The notes under the pieces: model-generated
Seen by the model: only the letters and a program-made list of their open reading frames with translations
The model's database searches: none
What the model was told of the DNA's origin: nothing
Part shown: piece by piece, positions 54,453-62,215 of the stretch
Layout of the letters: each line of letters begins with the position of its first letter
Position numbering within the stretch: position 1 is the stretch's first letter
Translations under genes and position numbers: made by a program
NCBI GenBank assembly: GCA_902611265.1
Contig: CACLYY010000001.1
Location: forward strand, 124,001 to 188,000
From: an uncultured Pelagibacteraceae bacterium
Lineage (GTDB): Bacteria > Pseudomonadota > Alphaproteobacteria > Pelagibacterales > Pelagibacteraceae
DNA: 64,000 nucleotides
Reading direction: 5' to 3'

Positions 54453-55715
54453 ATGGACAAATTTATTGTTAAAGGCCCTAGTAAATTAAAGGGAGAGATT
54501 GCAATTTCAGGTTCTAAAAATGCTGCTTTACCAATACTAGCATCAACAATTTTATTTGAAAAAGAAGTTGTAATTAAAAATTTACCAAGAGTGAAAGATA
54601 TAGATACAATGATTAATCTTTTAAAATCCCTTGGGTCAATAATAAAATTTAGTAAAGATAAAAAAACTGTAAAAATAACAAAGAAAAAAAAACATAAATT
54701 TTTTGCCTCATATTCTCTTGTTAGAACAATGAGGGCTGGAATTTTAGTTTTAGGTGCCCTGGTTGCTAAGTATCAAAAATCAATTACCTCTTTGCCTGGA
54801 GGCTGCTTAATTGGAGCAAGACCTATAAATTATCATTTAAATGCACTTAAAAAACTTGGAATGAAGTATGAAATCAAAAAAGGTTACATACATGCAAATT
54901 CTAAAGGAAAACTAAAAGGCGCAAAAATTAGATTTTCAAAAATCAGTGTTGGGGCAACTGAAAATACAATTATAGCGGCATGCTTAGCGAATGGAATTAC
55001 AATACTTAGAAATTGTGCAATTGAACCAGAAATAATCGATTTAGTAAATTTTTTAAAGTCTGGTGGTGCTAACATAAAATTTATTGGTAAGCGGACTGTG
55101 AGGATTGAGGGAGTAAAAATTTTAAAAAGTACTATTTACTCAGTTATGTCAGATAGGATAGAAACCGGAACTTTTTGTGTCGCAGCATGTTTGACTGGTG
55201 GTAATTTGAAGATTAATAACTTTGATCCTAAAATTATAAAAGCAGAACTATCTTTACTGAAGAAGGTTGGAGCTAAAATTAAAACAAGTAAAAATCAAAT
55301 CCATATACTAGGTCCGAAAAAAATTAAAAATATCACCAATTTGGTCACAAAAGAGTACCCAAATTTTCCAACAGATTTGCAAGCACAATTCATGGTTCTT
55401 TTATGCAAGGCAAAAGGAAAAAGCTCAATAACGGAGAGTATTTTTGAAAATAGATTCATGCATGTTGCTGAATTAAGAAGACTAGGTGCTGAAATCATAA
55501 TAAAAAAAAATAAGGCTTTAATTTTAGGCAGCACAAATTTTAAGGCTGCAGAATTAATGTCTAGTGACTTAAGAGCATCAGTTGCATTAGTTCTAGCAGC
55601 ACTTGTTGCCAAAGGGACATCTATTATTAATAGAATTTACCACTTAGATAGAGGATATGAAAATATAGAAAATAAACTCAGAAAAGTAGGTGTAAAAATA
55701 AGACGTATTAGTTGA
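54453..55715 (+). CDS. murA: UDP-N-acetylglucosamine 1-carboxyvinyltransferase
   Basis: First committed enzyme of peptidoglycan synthesis, 420 aa. The N-terminal block SKNAALPILASTIL and the catalytic loop LPGGCLIGARPIN with Cys118 (the fosfomycin-reactive residue) are clear; YPNFPTDLQAQFM and LRASVALVLAALVAKG complete the EPSP synthase-like fold. The stop overlaps the start of the DUF2948 gene by 4 nt. The order murA-DUF2948-hisD is common in alphaproteobacteria. Confidence 0.97.
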   Translation: MDKFIVKGPSKLKGEIAISGSKNAALPILASTILFEKEVVIKNLPRVKDIDTMINLLKSLGSIIKFSKDKKTVKITKKKKHKFFASYSLVRTMRAGILVLGALVAKYQKSITSLPGGCLIGARPINYHLNALKKLGMKYEIKKGYIHANSKGKLKGAKIRFSKISVGATENTIIAACLANGITILRNCAIEPEIIDLVNFLKSGGANIKFIGKRTVRIEGVKILKSTIYSVMSDRIETGTFCVAACLTGGNLKINNFDPKIIKAELSLLKKVGAKIKTSKNQIHILGPKKIKNITNLVTKEYPNFPTDLQAQFMVLLCKAKGKSSITESIFENRFMHVAELRRLGAEIIIKKNKALILGSTNFKAAELMSSDLRASVALVLAALVAKGTSIINRIYHLDRGYENIENKLRKVGVKIRRIS

Positions 55716-56122
55716 TGGAAAATCAATACTTAAAAAAGATAATTGCACAATCTCCTGAGGATCTTAATGTCATTTCAGCTTGCTGTTCTGAAGGGAGAGT
55801 GAATATAAAAGACGTTAAGTATTTAGCTTCTAATAAGATTTTTCTGATGTCTATATTAAGACTTAGCAAAGAGGAGGAAAATAAAAATAAGCAAATAAAC
55901 AGTATTATTAAATTTGAATTTATAAATTCTTCTAAATCAAAGAATATAGACCAAAAAGACCAGAATCTTTCATTAGAACTCTTAACTATTGATATTTTTA
56001 AGAAAGAACAAAACTTTGAAATAATTATGTTATTTTCGAAAAATAGAATTATAACTCTCTCCGCTGAGGTAATTGAAGTAACACTAGAGGATCAAAAATT
56101 AGAAAATGATAAAACAAATTAA
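55712..56122 (+). CDS. DUF2948 family protein
   Basis: Protein of 136 aa recognised mainly by position and shape: between murA and hisD, with the opening LKKIIAQSPEDLNVISACCSEGRVNIKDVKYL and later a pattern of beta-strand segments ending IEVTLEDQKL. DUF2948 proteins are short alphaproteobacterial proteins with no known function. The start overlaps murA by 4 nt and the end overlaps hisD by 17 nt. I see no catalytic motif. The role in cell-wall or histidine metabolism is unknown. Confidence 0.75.
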   Translation: MMENQYLKKIIAQSPEDLNVISACCSEGRVNIKDVKYLASNKIFLMSILRLSKEEENKNKQINSIIKFEFINSSKSKNIDQKDQNLSLELLTIDIFKKEQNFEIIMLFSKNRIITLSAEVIEVTLEDQKLENDKTN

Positions 56123-57371
56123 TTGTAATAAAAAAAACTATTTAGATAATTTAACAAAATTCCTAGACGTAAGAAGGTCTTCAAAAAAACCTGAAAACAA
56201 AATTATATCCAAGATTCTTAGTGATATTAAGAAAAATAAAAATAAAGCACTTATAAAATATGAAAAAAAATTTAGTAAAAATAGTCAAATTAAGCCGAGC
56301 ATTAAAGAAATAAATAATGCAATTAAATTTCTGGATCCTAAGATAAAAAAAGCAATTGATTTTGCATCAAAGAGAATATTCAATTTTCACATTAAACAAA
56401 AAAACAAGAATATTTTATATAAAGACAGTTTAAATAATAAAATAGAATATAAATATGTACCAATCCAATCAGTAGGAATATATGTTCCAGCAAACTTGCC
56501 ATCTACATTATTGATGAATGCAATTCCTGCAAAAATTGCGGGCGTAAAAAAAATCGTACTAGCAAATCCAAAAAATAATGGAAAACTAAATCCAGCAGTT
56601 TTATATGCAGCAAAAAAACTAGGTATAAATGAAATTTATTCTATGGGAGGAGCGCAAGCCATAGGTAGTTTAGCCTATATTCAAAAAGTAAATAAAATTG
56701 TTGGCCCTGGTAATATCTTTGTTGCTGGTGCTAAAAGGCAGGTATTTGGAGATGTAGGAATTGAAGGAATGATTGCAGGTCCATCTGAAATAACAATATT
56801 AGCAGATGGCAAAACTAATTTGAATGAAGTTACAACATCAATGATTGGTCAAGCAGAGCATGATATAAATTCACAATGCATATTAATTACAAAAGACTCA
56901 AATTTAATTAAAAAATTCAAAAAGGATTTGATCTCTAAATTAAAAAAAATACCACGACAAAATATTGCTTCAAAAAGTATTAAAAATAATGGACTTATTC
57001 TAAAAGTAAATAATGATAAGCAGATTATAAATGTAATTAATGAAATAGCTCCTGAACATTTAGAGTTAAATGTAAGTAACTACAAAAAATATAAAGATAA
57101 AATTTTTAATGCAGGAAGTATTTGCATAGGTAAGTACTCTCCTATGGCGTTAAGTGATTATGCTGTTGGCACAAATCACGTATTACCCACAAATTCATCT
57201 GCTAAATTTTCTTCAGGATTAAGTCTTAGTGAATTTTATAAAAAAATCAGCCTAATAACACTCTCAAAAAAAGGTGTTGAGAAAATAGGAGAATACGCTA
57301 AACATCTCGCTGAGTATGAAGAATTAAAAGGTCATGCTTTGAGTATAAAATCTAGAATAAGGAGAAGGTAA
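56106..57371 (+). CDS. hisD: Histidinol dehydrogenase
   Basis: Last enzyme of histidine synthesis, oxidising histidinol to histidine with two NAD; 421 aa. Family motifs are [74 protein letters not shown] with the zinc ligand His, and APEHLELN. It overlaps the DUF2948 gene by 17 nt and precedes infA by 2 nt. Other his genes (hisZ, hisG) lie 2 kb downstream, in the same orientation, after hisS. Confidence 0.97.
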   Translation: MIKQINCNKKNYLDNLTKFLDVRRSSKKPENKIISKILSDIKKNKNKALIKYEKKFSKNSQIKPSIKEINNAIKFLDPKIKKAIDFASKRIFNFHIKQKNKNILYKDSLNNKIEYKYVPIQSVGIYVPANLPSTLLMNAIPAKIAGVKKIVLANPKNNGKLNPAVLYAAKKLGINEIYSMGGAQAIGSLAYIQKVNKIVGPGNIFVAGAKRQVFGDVGIEGMIAGPSEITILADGKTNLNEVTTSMIGQAEHDINSQCILITKDSNLIKKFKKDLISKLKKIPRQNIASKSIKNNGLILKVNNDKQIINVINEIAPEHLELNVSNYKKYKDKIFNAGSICIGKYSPMALSDYAVGTNHVLPTNSSAKFSSGLSLSEFYKKISLITLSKKGVEKIGEYAKHLAEYEELKGHALSIKSRIRRR

Positions 57372-57373
57372 TA

Positions 57374-57592
57374 TTGGCAAAACAAGACTTGTTAGAGTTC
57401 AAAGGAAAAGTAATCGATCTTCTTCCCAATGCAATGTTCAGAGTACAATTAGATGAAAATAAACAAATTGTTACTGCACATACTGCTGGGAAGTTAAGAA
57501 AAAATAGAATTCGAGTTTTGCAAGGTGATAATGTTACTGTTGAGATCAGTCCTTACGACTTATCAAAGGGACGAATTATTTTTAGATTTTAA
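57374..57592 (+). CDS. infA: Translation initiation factor IF-1
   Basis: S1-like OB-fold protein of 72 aa that binds the 30S A-site during initiation. The sequence reads [19 protein letters not shown], then [23 protein letters not shown] and [14 protein letters not shown]. The start is TTG at 57374, giving the usual (M)AKQ N-terminus; no ATG is available in frame before the core. The GGAGAAGG just before, inside the end of hisD, is a strong Shine-Dalgarno sequence. A tRNA-Phe gene begins 5 nt after the stop, so the mRNA end must be processed. Confidence 0.97.
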   Translation: MAKQDLLEFKGKVIDLLPNAMFRVQLDENKQIVTAHTAGKLRKNRIRVLQGDNVTVEISPYDLSKGRIIFRF

Positions 57593-57597
57593 ATTTT

Positions 57598-57673
57598 GGC
57601 TTCGTAGCTCAGTTGGTAGAGCAGAGCCCTGAAAAGGCTTGTGTCGCTGGTTCGAGTCCCGCCGAAGCCACCA
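57598..57673 (+). tRNA. tRNA-Phe(GAA)
   Basis: 76-nt tRNA with encoded CCA. Acceptor GGCTTCG pairs with CGAAGCC, the D-arm is GCTC-AGTTGGTA-GAGC, the anticodon stem GAGCC/GGCTT carries loop CTGAAAA (anticodon GAA), and the T-arm has loop TTCGAGT. It begins only 5 nt after the infA stop and most likely shares that transcript. Confidence 0.97.
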
Positions 57674-57790
57674 CAAACTGTAAAAAGTGCGCTTGATTAA
57701 AGCTTGCATTCAATTTTAAAATCTAATAACTATCCCGCTAGCTGAAGTTTAGCTAAGTTTAATACAATAAAGAAAGAGTAAACAAAAAGT
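57674..57790 (+). promoter_or_regulatory. Leader region of the cold-shock gene
   Basis: 117 nt between tRNA-Phe and the csp ATG. Long 5' leaders are usual for csp genes, where the RNA structure controls temperature-dependent translation. A small hairpin TAGCT-GAAGTTT-AGCTA can form about 40 nt before the start, and AAAGAAAGAG upstream of ATG may serve as the ribosome-binding site. The CTTGCAT motif at 57703-57709 recurs downstream of csp. Confidence 0.35.
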
Positions 57791-58003
57791 ATGAGTACAT
57801 TAAAAGGTAAAGTAAAGTGGTTCAACGGTAAGAAGGGCTACGGTTTTATAGAAAGAGAAGACGGAGAAAAAGATTGTTTCGTTCATGCAAGCGCAGTTCG
57901 TGAAGCAGGACTTCGTTTTTTGAATGAGAACGACGCTGTAGAATTTGAAATTCAGGATGGAGATAAAGGTCCTAGCGCTGTAAATTTAAAGAAAACATCT
58001 TAA
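57791..58003 (+). CDS. Cold-shock domain protein
   Basis: Single cold-shock domain protein of 70 aa, an RNA chaperone that binds single-stranded nucleic acid. RNP-1 is KGYGFIERE and RNP-2 CFVHASAV (the usual Val before the Phe is Cys here); the N-terminus [12 protein letters not shown] and the end [11 protein letters not shown] are typical. It stands alone between two tRNA genes. The 229-nt region downstream contains a long hairpin and no other gene. Confidence 0.95.
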   Translation: MSTLKGKVKWFNGKKGYGFIEREDGEKDCFVHASAVREAGLRFLNENDAVEFEIQDGDKGPSAVNLKKTS

Positions 58004-58024
58004 AATTTATTTCATTTAAAATTT

Positions 58025-58067
58025 TGTATAGGAATATAGTAGGTAAGCCTACGAATATTCCTATACA
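58025..58067. other. Long near-perfect hairpin downstream of csp
   Basis: TGTATAGGAATAT (58025-58037) pairs exactly with ATATTCCTATACA (58055-58067); inside, GTAGG and CCTAC (58039-58043, 58048-58052) form a second 5-bp stem with loop TAAG. The structure has about 18 bp and is not followed by a T run, so it is not a typical intrinsic terminator. It starts 21 nt after the csp stop. The rest of the region 58068-58232 shows no coding frame and no further strong structure; it holds repeated CTTGCA motifs and must contain the tRNA-His promoter. Confidence 0.7.
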
Positions 58068-58232
58068 ATACATGCTTGCATTTTAAGTTTAAAGTGCTAT
58101 TTAATTCCCATGATTAAAAATAGTTACATTCTTGCATCTCACAAAAGACATCATTTTCATGCTGGCTTGCAGCTAGCTATTTAACTATTTATAAATTTTA
58201 ATTTAACTCTAATTAGTATAAAATAATATTAA

Positions 58233-58307
58233 GCCCTGGTGGTGAAATGGTTATCACGTCAGTTTGTGGAACTGAAATTTTTGGTTCGATCCCAAGCCAG
58301 GGTACCA
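58233..58307 (+). tRNA. tRNA-His(GTG), without G-1
   Basis: 75-nt tRNA with encoded CCA. Acceptor GCCCTGG pairs with CCAGGGT (G1-U72 wobble), D-arm GTGA/TCAC, anticodon stem TCAGT/ACTGA with loop TTGTGGA (GTG), T-arm TTTGG-TTCGATC-CCAAG. Position -1 is A, and the discriminator is A73, while most bacteria have an encoded G-1 paired with C73. Loss of G-1:C73 is known in a group of alphaproteobacteria that use a divergent HisRS. The hisS ATG lies 5 nt after the CCA. Confidence 0.94.
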
Positions 58308-58311
58308 AAAG

Positions 58312-59706
58312 ATGAAGAAAGAAAATAAATTAATACCTGGATTACCCTCAGGGTTTGAAGATCGTTGGGATAAAAAACTCCTTCTCAAAAAAAAGCTTTT
58401 ATCAGCAATTGAGAATGTTTTTATAAAGTTTGGTGCTGAGCCACTAGAAACCCCATCTTTTGAGATAAGTGAAAATATTGGATCATTTTTGGCAGAGGAT
58501 GAAACTAATCCTATGTCTGATGTATTTTCATTTAAAGATGGAGATAAAAATATTACTCTTCGATATGATCTATCAAGTCCCTTAGCAAGATTTGTTGCTC
58601 AAAATAATCAAGAGTTACCCTCAATCTATAAAAGATACGCTATTCAAAATGTATTTCGTAATGAAAAGGCAGGAAATGGAAGATATAGAGAATTTTTGCA
58701 AGCAGATTTTGATATTGTTGGAAATGTTAATTCCTCACAGGCTAATGCTGAGCTTTGTAATTTAATTTCAGCAGCATTACTTGAATGCGGGCTAAAGAAA
58801 GATCAATTTACAATCAATGTAAGTAATAGAAAAATAGTTCAGGGACTATTAGATGATTTAAAAATATCTGAAGAAAAACAGTTAAAAGTTATTAGAGCAA
58901 TTGATAAACTTGATAAGCCTGGTTTTGGATTAAAAGGTGTAGAAGATCTCTTAAGAAAAGAAAGAAAAGATAACAGTGGAGCCATCACAAAAGGTGCTGA
59001 TTTAAATGATGAGCAGGTTGATCAAATATTAAAATATCTGAAAATTAAGGAGTTAAAAGAGTTAAAACAAAGCTTAAAAAATCCATTGTCACAAGAGGGA
59101 ATAAAAGAGTTGGAAGAATTTTTTGTGGTTCTTGGGTATGGATCAAGTCTAGATCAAGTAAAAACCAACTTCACAATTGTGAGAGGTTTAGCTTATTACT
59201 CTGATTTTATTGTAGAAACAAATTTAAATTTTAAAGTTACAAATAACAAAGGTAAAGAAGTAGATATCGGTAGTATTTGCTCAGGAGGAGCTTACTCAAA
59301 GCTTATATCAAGATTTAAAGGTGTAGATATTCCAGGAACAGGTATAAGTTTTGGTGTAGACAGACTTTTGTTTGCATTAATGCAATTAGATCAAATTCAA
59401 TTAGATGAACAAAAACCTGTTTTGGTATGTGTAATGGACCAAAAATATTTAAAAAATTATTACGAAATTTTAGACCTCTTAAGAAAAAACAATATTAATG
59501 CTGAAATATTTTTAGATTCTAAAAAAAATCTTGGTAAACAGCTTACTTTTGCAAATAAACGCCAATTACTAGTTGCCATTATCTGCGGAGAAAATGAGTT
59601 TAAAGATAATACGGTGACAATTAAAAATTTAAAAGGTGTTAAGGGAGAGAATAATAGAACTTTTTTAAAGAAAGATTTAATTAATGAAGTCAAAAAACTT
59701 ATCTGA
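58312..59706 (+). CDS. hisS: Histidyl-tRNA synthetase, divergent alphaproteobacterial/eukaryote-like type
   Basis: Class II HisRS of 464 aa. It opens with LIPGLPSGFEDR and has LRYDLSSPLARFVA, QNVFRNEKAGNGRYREFLQADFDIVG (motif 2), and SFGVDRLLFALM (motif 3), followed by an anticodon-binding domain. The RYDLSSPLARFVA block is unlike the RPEGT motif of most bacterial HisRS and resembles the eukaryote-like branch known in alphaproteobacteria. The start is 5 nt after the tRNA-His 3' end, so there is no room for a Shine-Dalgarno site in a processed mRNA. It overlaps hisZ by 23 nt. Aminoacylation of the nearby G-1-less tRNA-His is expected from established co-variation. Confidence 0.95.
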   Translation: MKKENKLIPGLPSGFEDRWDKKLLLKKKLLSAIENVFIKFGAEPLETPSFEISENIGSFLAEDETNPMSDVFSFKDGDKNITLRYDLSSPLARFVAQNNQELPSIYKRYAIQNVFRNEKAGNGRYREFLQADFDIVGNVNSSQANAELCNLISAALLECGLKKDQFTINVSNRKIVQGLLDDLKISEEKQLKVIRAIDKLDKPGFGLKGVEDLLRKERKDNSGAITKGADLNDEQVDQILKYLKIKELKELKQSLKNPLSQEGIKELEEFFVVLGYGSSLDQVKTNFTIVRGLAYYSDFIVETNLNFKVTNNKGKEVDIGSICSGGAYSKLISRFKGVDIPGTGISFGVDRLLFALMQLDQIQLDEQKPVLVCVMDQKYLKNYYEILDLLRKNNINAEIFLDSKKNLGKQLTFANKRQLLVAIICGENEFKDNTVTIKNLKGVKGENNRTFLKKDLINEVKKLI

Positions 59707-60733
59707 GAATATTCTTAAATCTTTAAAATCGAGTGGATTTGATTATATCGATTTAGATACAGTAATACCTACTAACTTAATTCTTGAGAGATCTGGCGAG
59801 TCATTTAGGAGTTTAATTTTTTCATTTACTGACCAGAATGGAAAAGAAATTTGTTTAAGACCAGATTTAACTGTTGCGTCTTGTATTAAATATCTTAATC
59901 AAAAAAAAAAACTATCTTCAAAAGTTTTTTATAGTGGGCAAGCATTCAGAAAAGTTCAGAAAAAAAATGATAAAATTATTAGAGATCAAATAGGCTTTGA
60001 AATCTTAGGATCAAAAGATGAGAAAAGAGATGATAAAAAAATCATAGATACAAGTATTAAAGTTATAAATAAATTTAGATATAAAACTGGGAGTATTACA
60101 ATTGGGAATGTTGAAATTTTTCATCTATTGATAAATAAATTAGATATCCCGAAAAGATGGAGGCTTCGATTACAAAGACATTTTTGGAGAGAAAATTATT
60201 TTAATGAATTGCTGAAACGTTTAGAGACAAACTCAGATGTAGACGAAACAGTAGTTGAATTGGATAAAAAAAGATATTTGAAAATGTTTAAACAAAATCA
60301 AGATAGAAATATTGCAGGTCGTACTTTAAACGAAATTTTATTAAGATTTGATAATAAAATTAAAGATCCTAGAAGACAAATAAAAGGCCAAAATGTTGTA
60401 AAAATTATTAGAGATTATTTAAAAATTAGTTGTTCTATGAGTAAAGCAGCAGCTACCCTAAATACTTTTTTTAAACAAAATAAAATAAATCTTAGTGTTG
60501 GAAAGAATTATTTTCCAATAACTACTGATAAAGTTTCAAAGTTAAATGTAAATTTTTCATCTTCATTCGGTAGACATTTGGAATATTACACAGGAATGGT
60601 TTTTAAAATTCAAACAAAGATAAAATCAAAAAAAATTGAGGTAAATGGTGGCCGTTATGACAATCTTATTAGTGATTTAGGTTCTAAAATAAAGGTTCCA
60701 GCTGTTGGAGGTGCAATAAATATAAATGATTAA
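59684..60733 (+). CDS. hisZ: ATP phosphoribosyltransferase regulatory subunit
   Basis: HisRS-like paralogue of 349 aa without aminoacylation activity, which activates the short HisG and mediates histidine feedback. The class II fold shows CLRPDLTVASCIKYL, FYSGQAFRKVQK and EYYTGMVFKIQ, and VNGGRYDNLI near the end, but not the full set of HisRS catalytic residues. The N-terminus overlaps hisS by 23 nt and the 3' end overlaps hisG by 8 nt. The hisS-hisZ-hisG order unites a synthetase, its paralogue and the first histidine enzyme. Confidence 0.93.
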   Translation: MKSKNLSENILKSLKSSGFDYIDLDTVIPTNLILERSGESFRSLIFSFTDQNGKEICLRPDLTVASCIKYLNQKKKLSSKVFYSGQAFRKVQKKNDKIIRDQIGFEILGSKDEKRDDKKIIDTSIKVINKFRYKTGSITIGNVEIFHLLINKLDIPKRWRLRLQRHFWRENYFNELLKRLETNSDVDETVVELDKKRYLKMFKQNQDRNIAGRTLNEILLRFDNKIKDPRRQIKGQNVVKIIRDYLKISCSMSKAAATLNTFFKQNKINLSVGKNYFPITTDKVSKLNVNFSSSFGRHLEYYTGMVFKIQTKIKSKKIEVNGGRYDNLISDLGSKIKVPAVGGAININD

Positions 60734-61403
60734 AATCGGCATCCCTAGCAAAGGCAGACTCAGAAAAGATACTTTAAGTATTTTTAAAAATAAAAATCTA
60801 AAAATTTTATCAGAAAGAGGAGAAAGAGATCTTTTTGGATATATAAAAGGAAATAAGAAAATTAAAATAGTTTATCTTCATGCAAGAGAAATTATAGAAA
60901 GATTAGGAGATGGATCTTTGGATATAGGATTTTCAGGTTATGATTTATTAAAAGAATCTGAATTAAATATTCAAAATAAAGTTACCATTAATAAAAAACT
61001 TGATTATGGAAATGCTACTCTAGTTGTAGCTGTTCCTGACGAGTGGATAGATGTCCAAACACTTGCTGATTTAGAAGAAATATCTTTTGATTTTAAAGAT
61101 AAAAAGAAAAGTAGGTTAAGAGTTGCAACAAAGTATCCAAACTTGACCAAAGAATTTTTATTTTCAAAAGGAGTGACTCAATTTAAATTAATACCTTCCC
61201 TTGGAGCGACTGAGATATATCCATTTACTGGTTCATCTGAGATTTTAACTGATATAACCAGTACAGGAGAGACTTTAACAGCTAACAATTTAAGAATTTT
61301 AAAGGATGGAGAAATACTTCTATCACAAGCCTGTTTGATGTCTTCTAAAAGAATATCTAAAAAAAAAAATATTCAAAGTATCGTAAAATTATTAAGTAAA
61401 TAA
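60726..61403 (+). CDS. hisG: ATP phosphoribosyltransferase, short form
   Basis: First enzyme of histidine biosynthesis, 225 aa. The length (no C-terminal ACT-like regulatory domain) shows that it is the short HisG_S type that depends on HisZ. Motifs are IGIPSKGRLRKDTLSIF, the phosphoribosyl loop VATKYPNLTKEF, GATEIYPFTGSSEILTDITSTGETL. It overlaps hisZ by 8 nt and the next gene, a nuclease, begins 1 nt after its stop. Confidence 0.97.
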   Translation: MIKIGIPSKGRLRKDTLSIFKNKNLKILSERGERDLFGYIKGNKKIKIVYLHAREIIERLGDGSLDIGFSGYDLLKESELNIQNKVTINKKLDYGNATLVVAVPDEWIDVQTLADLEEISFDFKDKKKSRLRVATKYPNLTKEFLFSKGVTQFKLIPSLGATEIYPFTGSSEILTDITSTGETLTANNLRILKDGEILLSQACLMSSKRISKKKNIQSIVKLLSK

Positions 61404-61404
61404 C

Positions 61405-62091
61405 ATGCGTTGGAATAGTAAATTTAATTATCCTAAGTCAACAAGATCTATTGAAGATGGATACAGAAAATACTCTTTTGGTGAGGCTAAACTTCCGTCA
61501 GTAACAAGTATACTTTCTCTAACTAAATCAGAAGAGGAAAAAGCAGCTTTAGCAAATTGGAGAGAAAGAGTAGGCACAAAAGAAGCAAACAGAATTAAAA
61601 CGGAGGCCTCGACTAGAGGAACATTAATGCACTCATATATAGAGGATTTCCTTAGAGGTAGAGTAAATGAGAGTTTTTTTGAGACCAATGAGCAATATAA
61701 AATAATGGCAAAAGAAATTATTGATAAAGGACTAAATGGCAGGCTTGAGGAAATATATGGAATTGAGGAAACTATTTATTATCCAGATCAGTTCGCGGGT
61801 ACAGCAGATTTATTAGCTAAAATGAATGGTGTAGACGTTTGTATAGATTTTAAGCAAGCTAATAAGCCAAAGAAATCAGATTTTATACAAGATTACTTTT
61901 TGCAACTTGGCGCTTACACATTGGGTCATGATGTTGTTCATGGCACTAAGATGAAAGCTGGTATAATTCTTTTATGTACTCAAGATATATTGTTTCAAGA
62001 ATTTAAAATAGAAGGGGCTGAGCTTGAAATGTATCAAAATTTGTTCATGGGAAGAGTAAAAAAATTTTATGAACTAAATAATATTTCTTGA
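61405..62091 (+). CDS. PD-(D/E)XK exonuclease, MGME1/RecB-nuclease-like
   Basis: Protein of 228 aa with RecB-type nuclease motifs in order: LPSVTSILS (30-38), TRGTLMHSYIEDF (His76 and Glu80), AGTADLLAK (Asp135), VDVCIDFKQA (Asp148-x-Lys150) and a QLGAY motif (Gln167). This order and the PSVT block resemble mitochondrial genome maintenance exonuclease MGME1 and phage-type exonucleases. It would digest single-stranded DNA ends. It starts 1 nt after hisG. Co-location with RmuC and an exonuclease I-like gene suggests a DNA-end processing group. A phage origin is possible but base composition does not stand out. Confidence 0.75.
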   Translation: MRWNSKFNYPKSTRSIEDGYRKYSFGEAKLPSVTSILSLTKSEEEKAALANWRERVGTKEANRIKTEASTRGTLMHSYIEDFLRGRVNESFFETNEQYKIMAKEIIDKGLNGRLEEIYGIEETIYYPDQFAGTADLLAKMNGVDVCIDFKQANKPKKSDFIQDYFLQLGAYTLGHDVVHGTKMKAGIILLCTQDILFQEFKIEGAELEMYQNLFMGRVKKFYELNNIS

Positions 62092-62173
62092 CTAATCTCA
62101 ATTAATAAATATAAAAAGAAAATTACATTAAGCTACTTGTTTAGATGCGAAGTGTTTAGTTCCTGATAAAAAT

Positions 62174-62205
62174 CAATTCTAAAACTCCATCAAAACAATT
62201 CTAAA
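62174..62205. repeat. Direct repeats upstream of rmuC
   Basis: CAATTCTAAA occurs at 62174-62183 and 62196-62205, 22 nt apart (two helical turns). A second pair, TGTTTAG, lies at 62139-62145 and 62153-62159. They are in the 124-nt region between the nuclease gene and rmuC, which otherwise holds nothing I can identify. Tandem operator sites for a regulator are possible; chance duplication is not excluded. Confidence 0.3.
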
Positions 62206-62215
62206 GAAAGAAAAC

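Noticed and set aside
58025-58067. Intrinsic terminator of csp
   Set aside because: The stem is strong, but the next bases are ATACATGC, with no T run.
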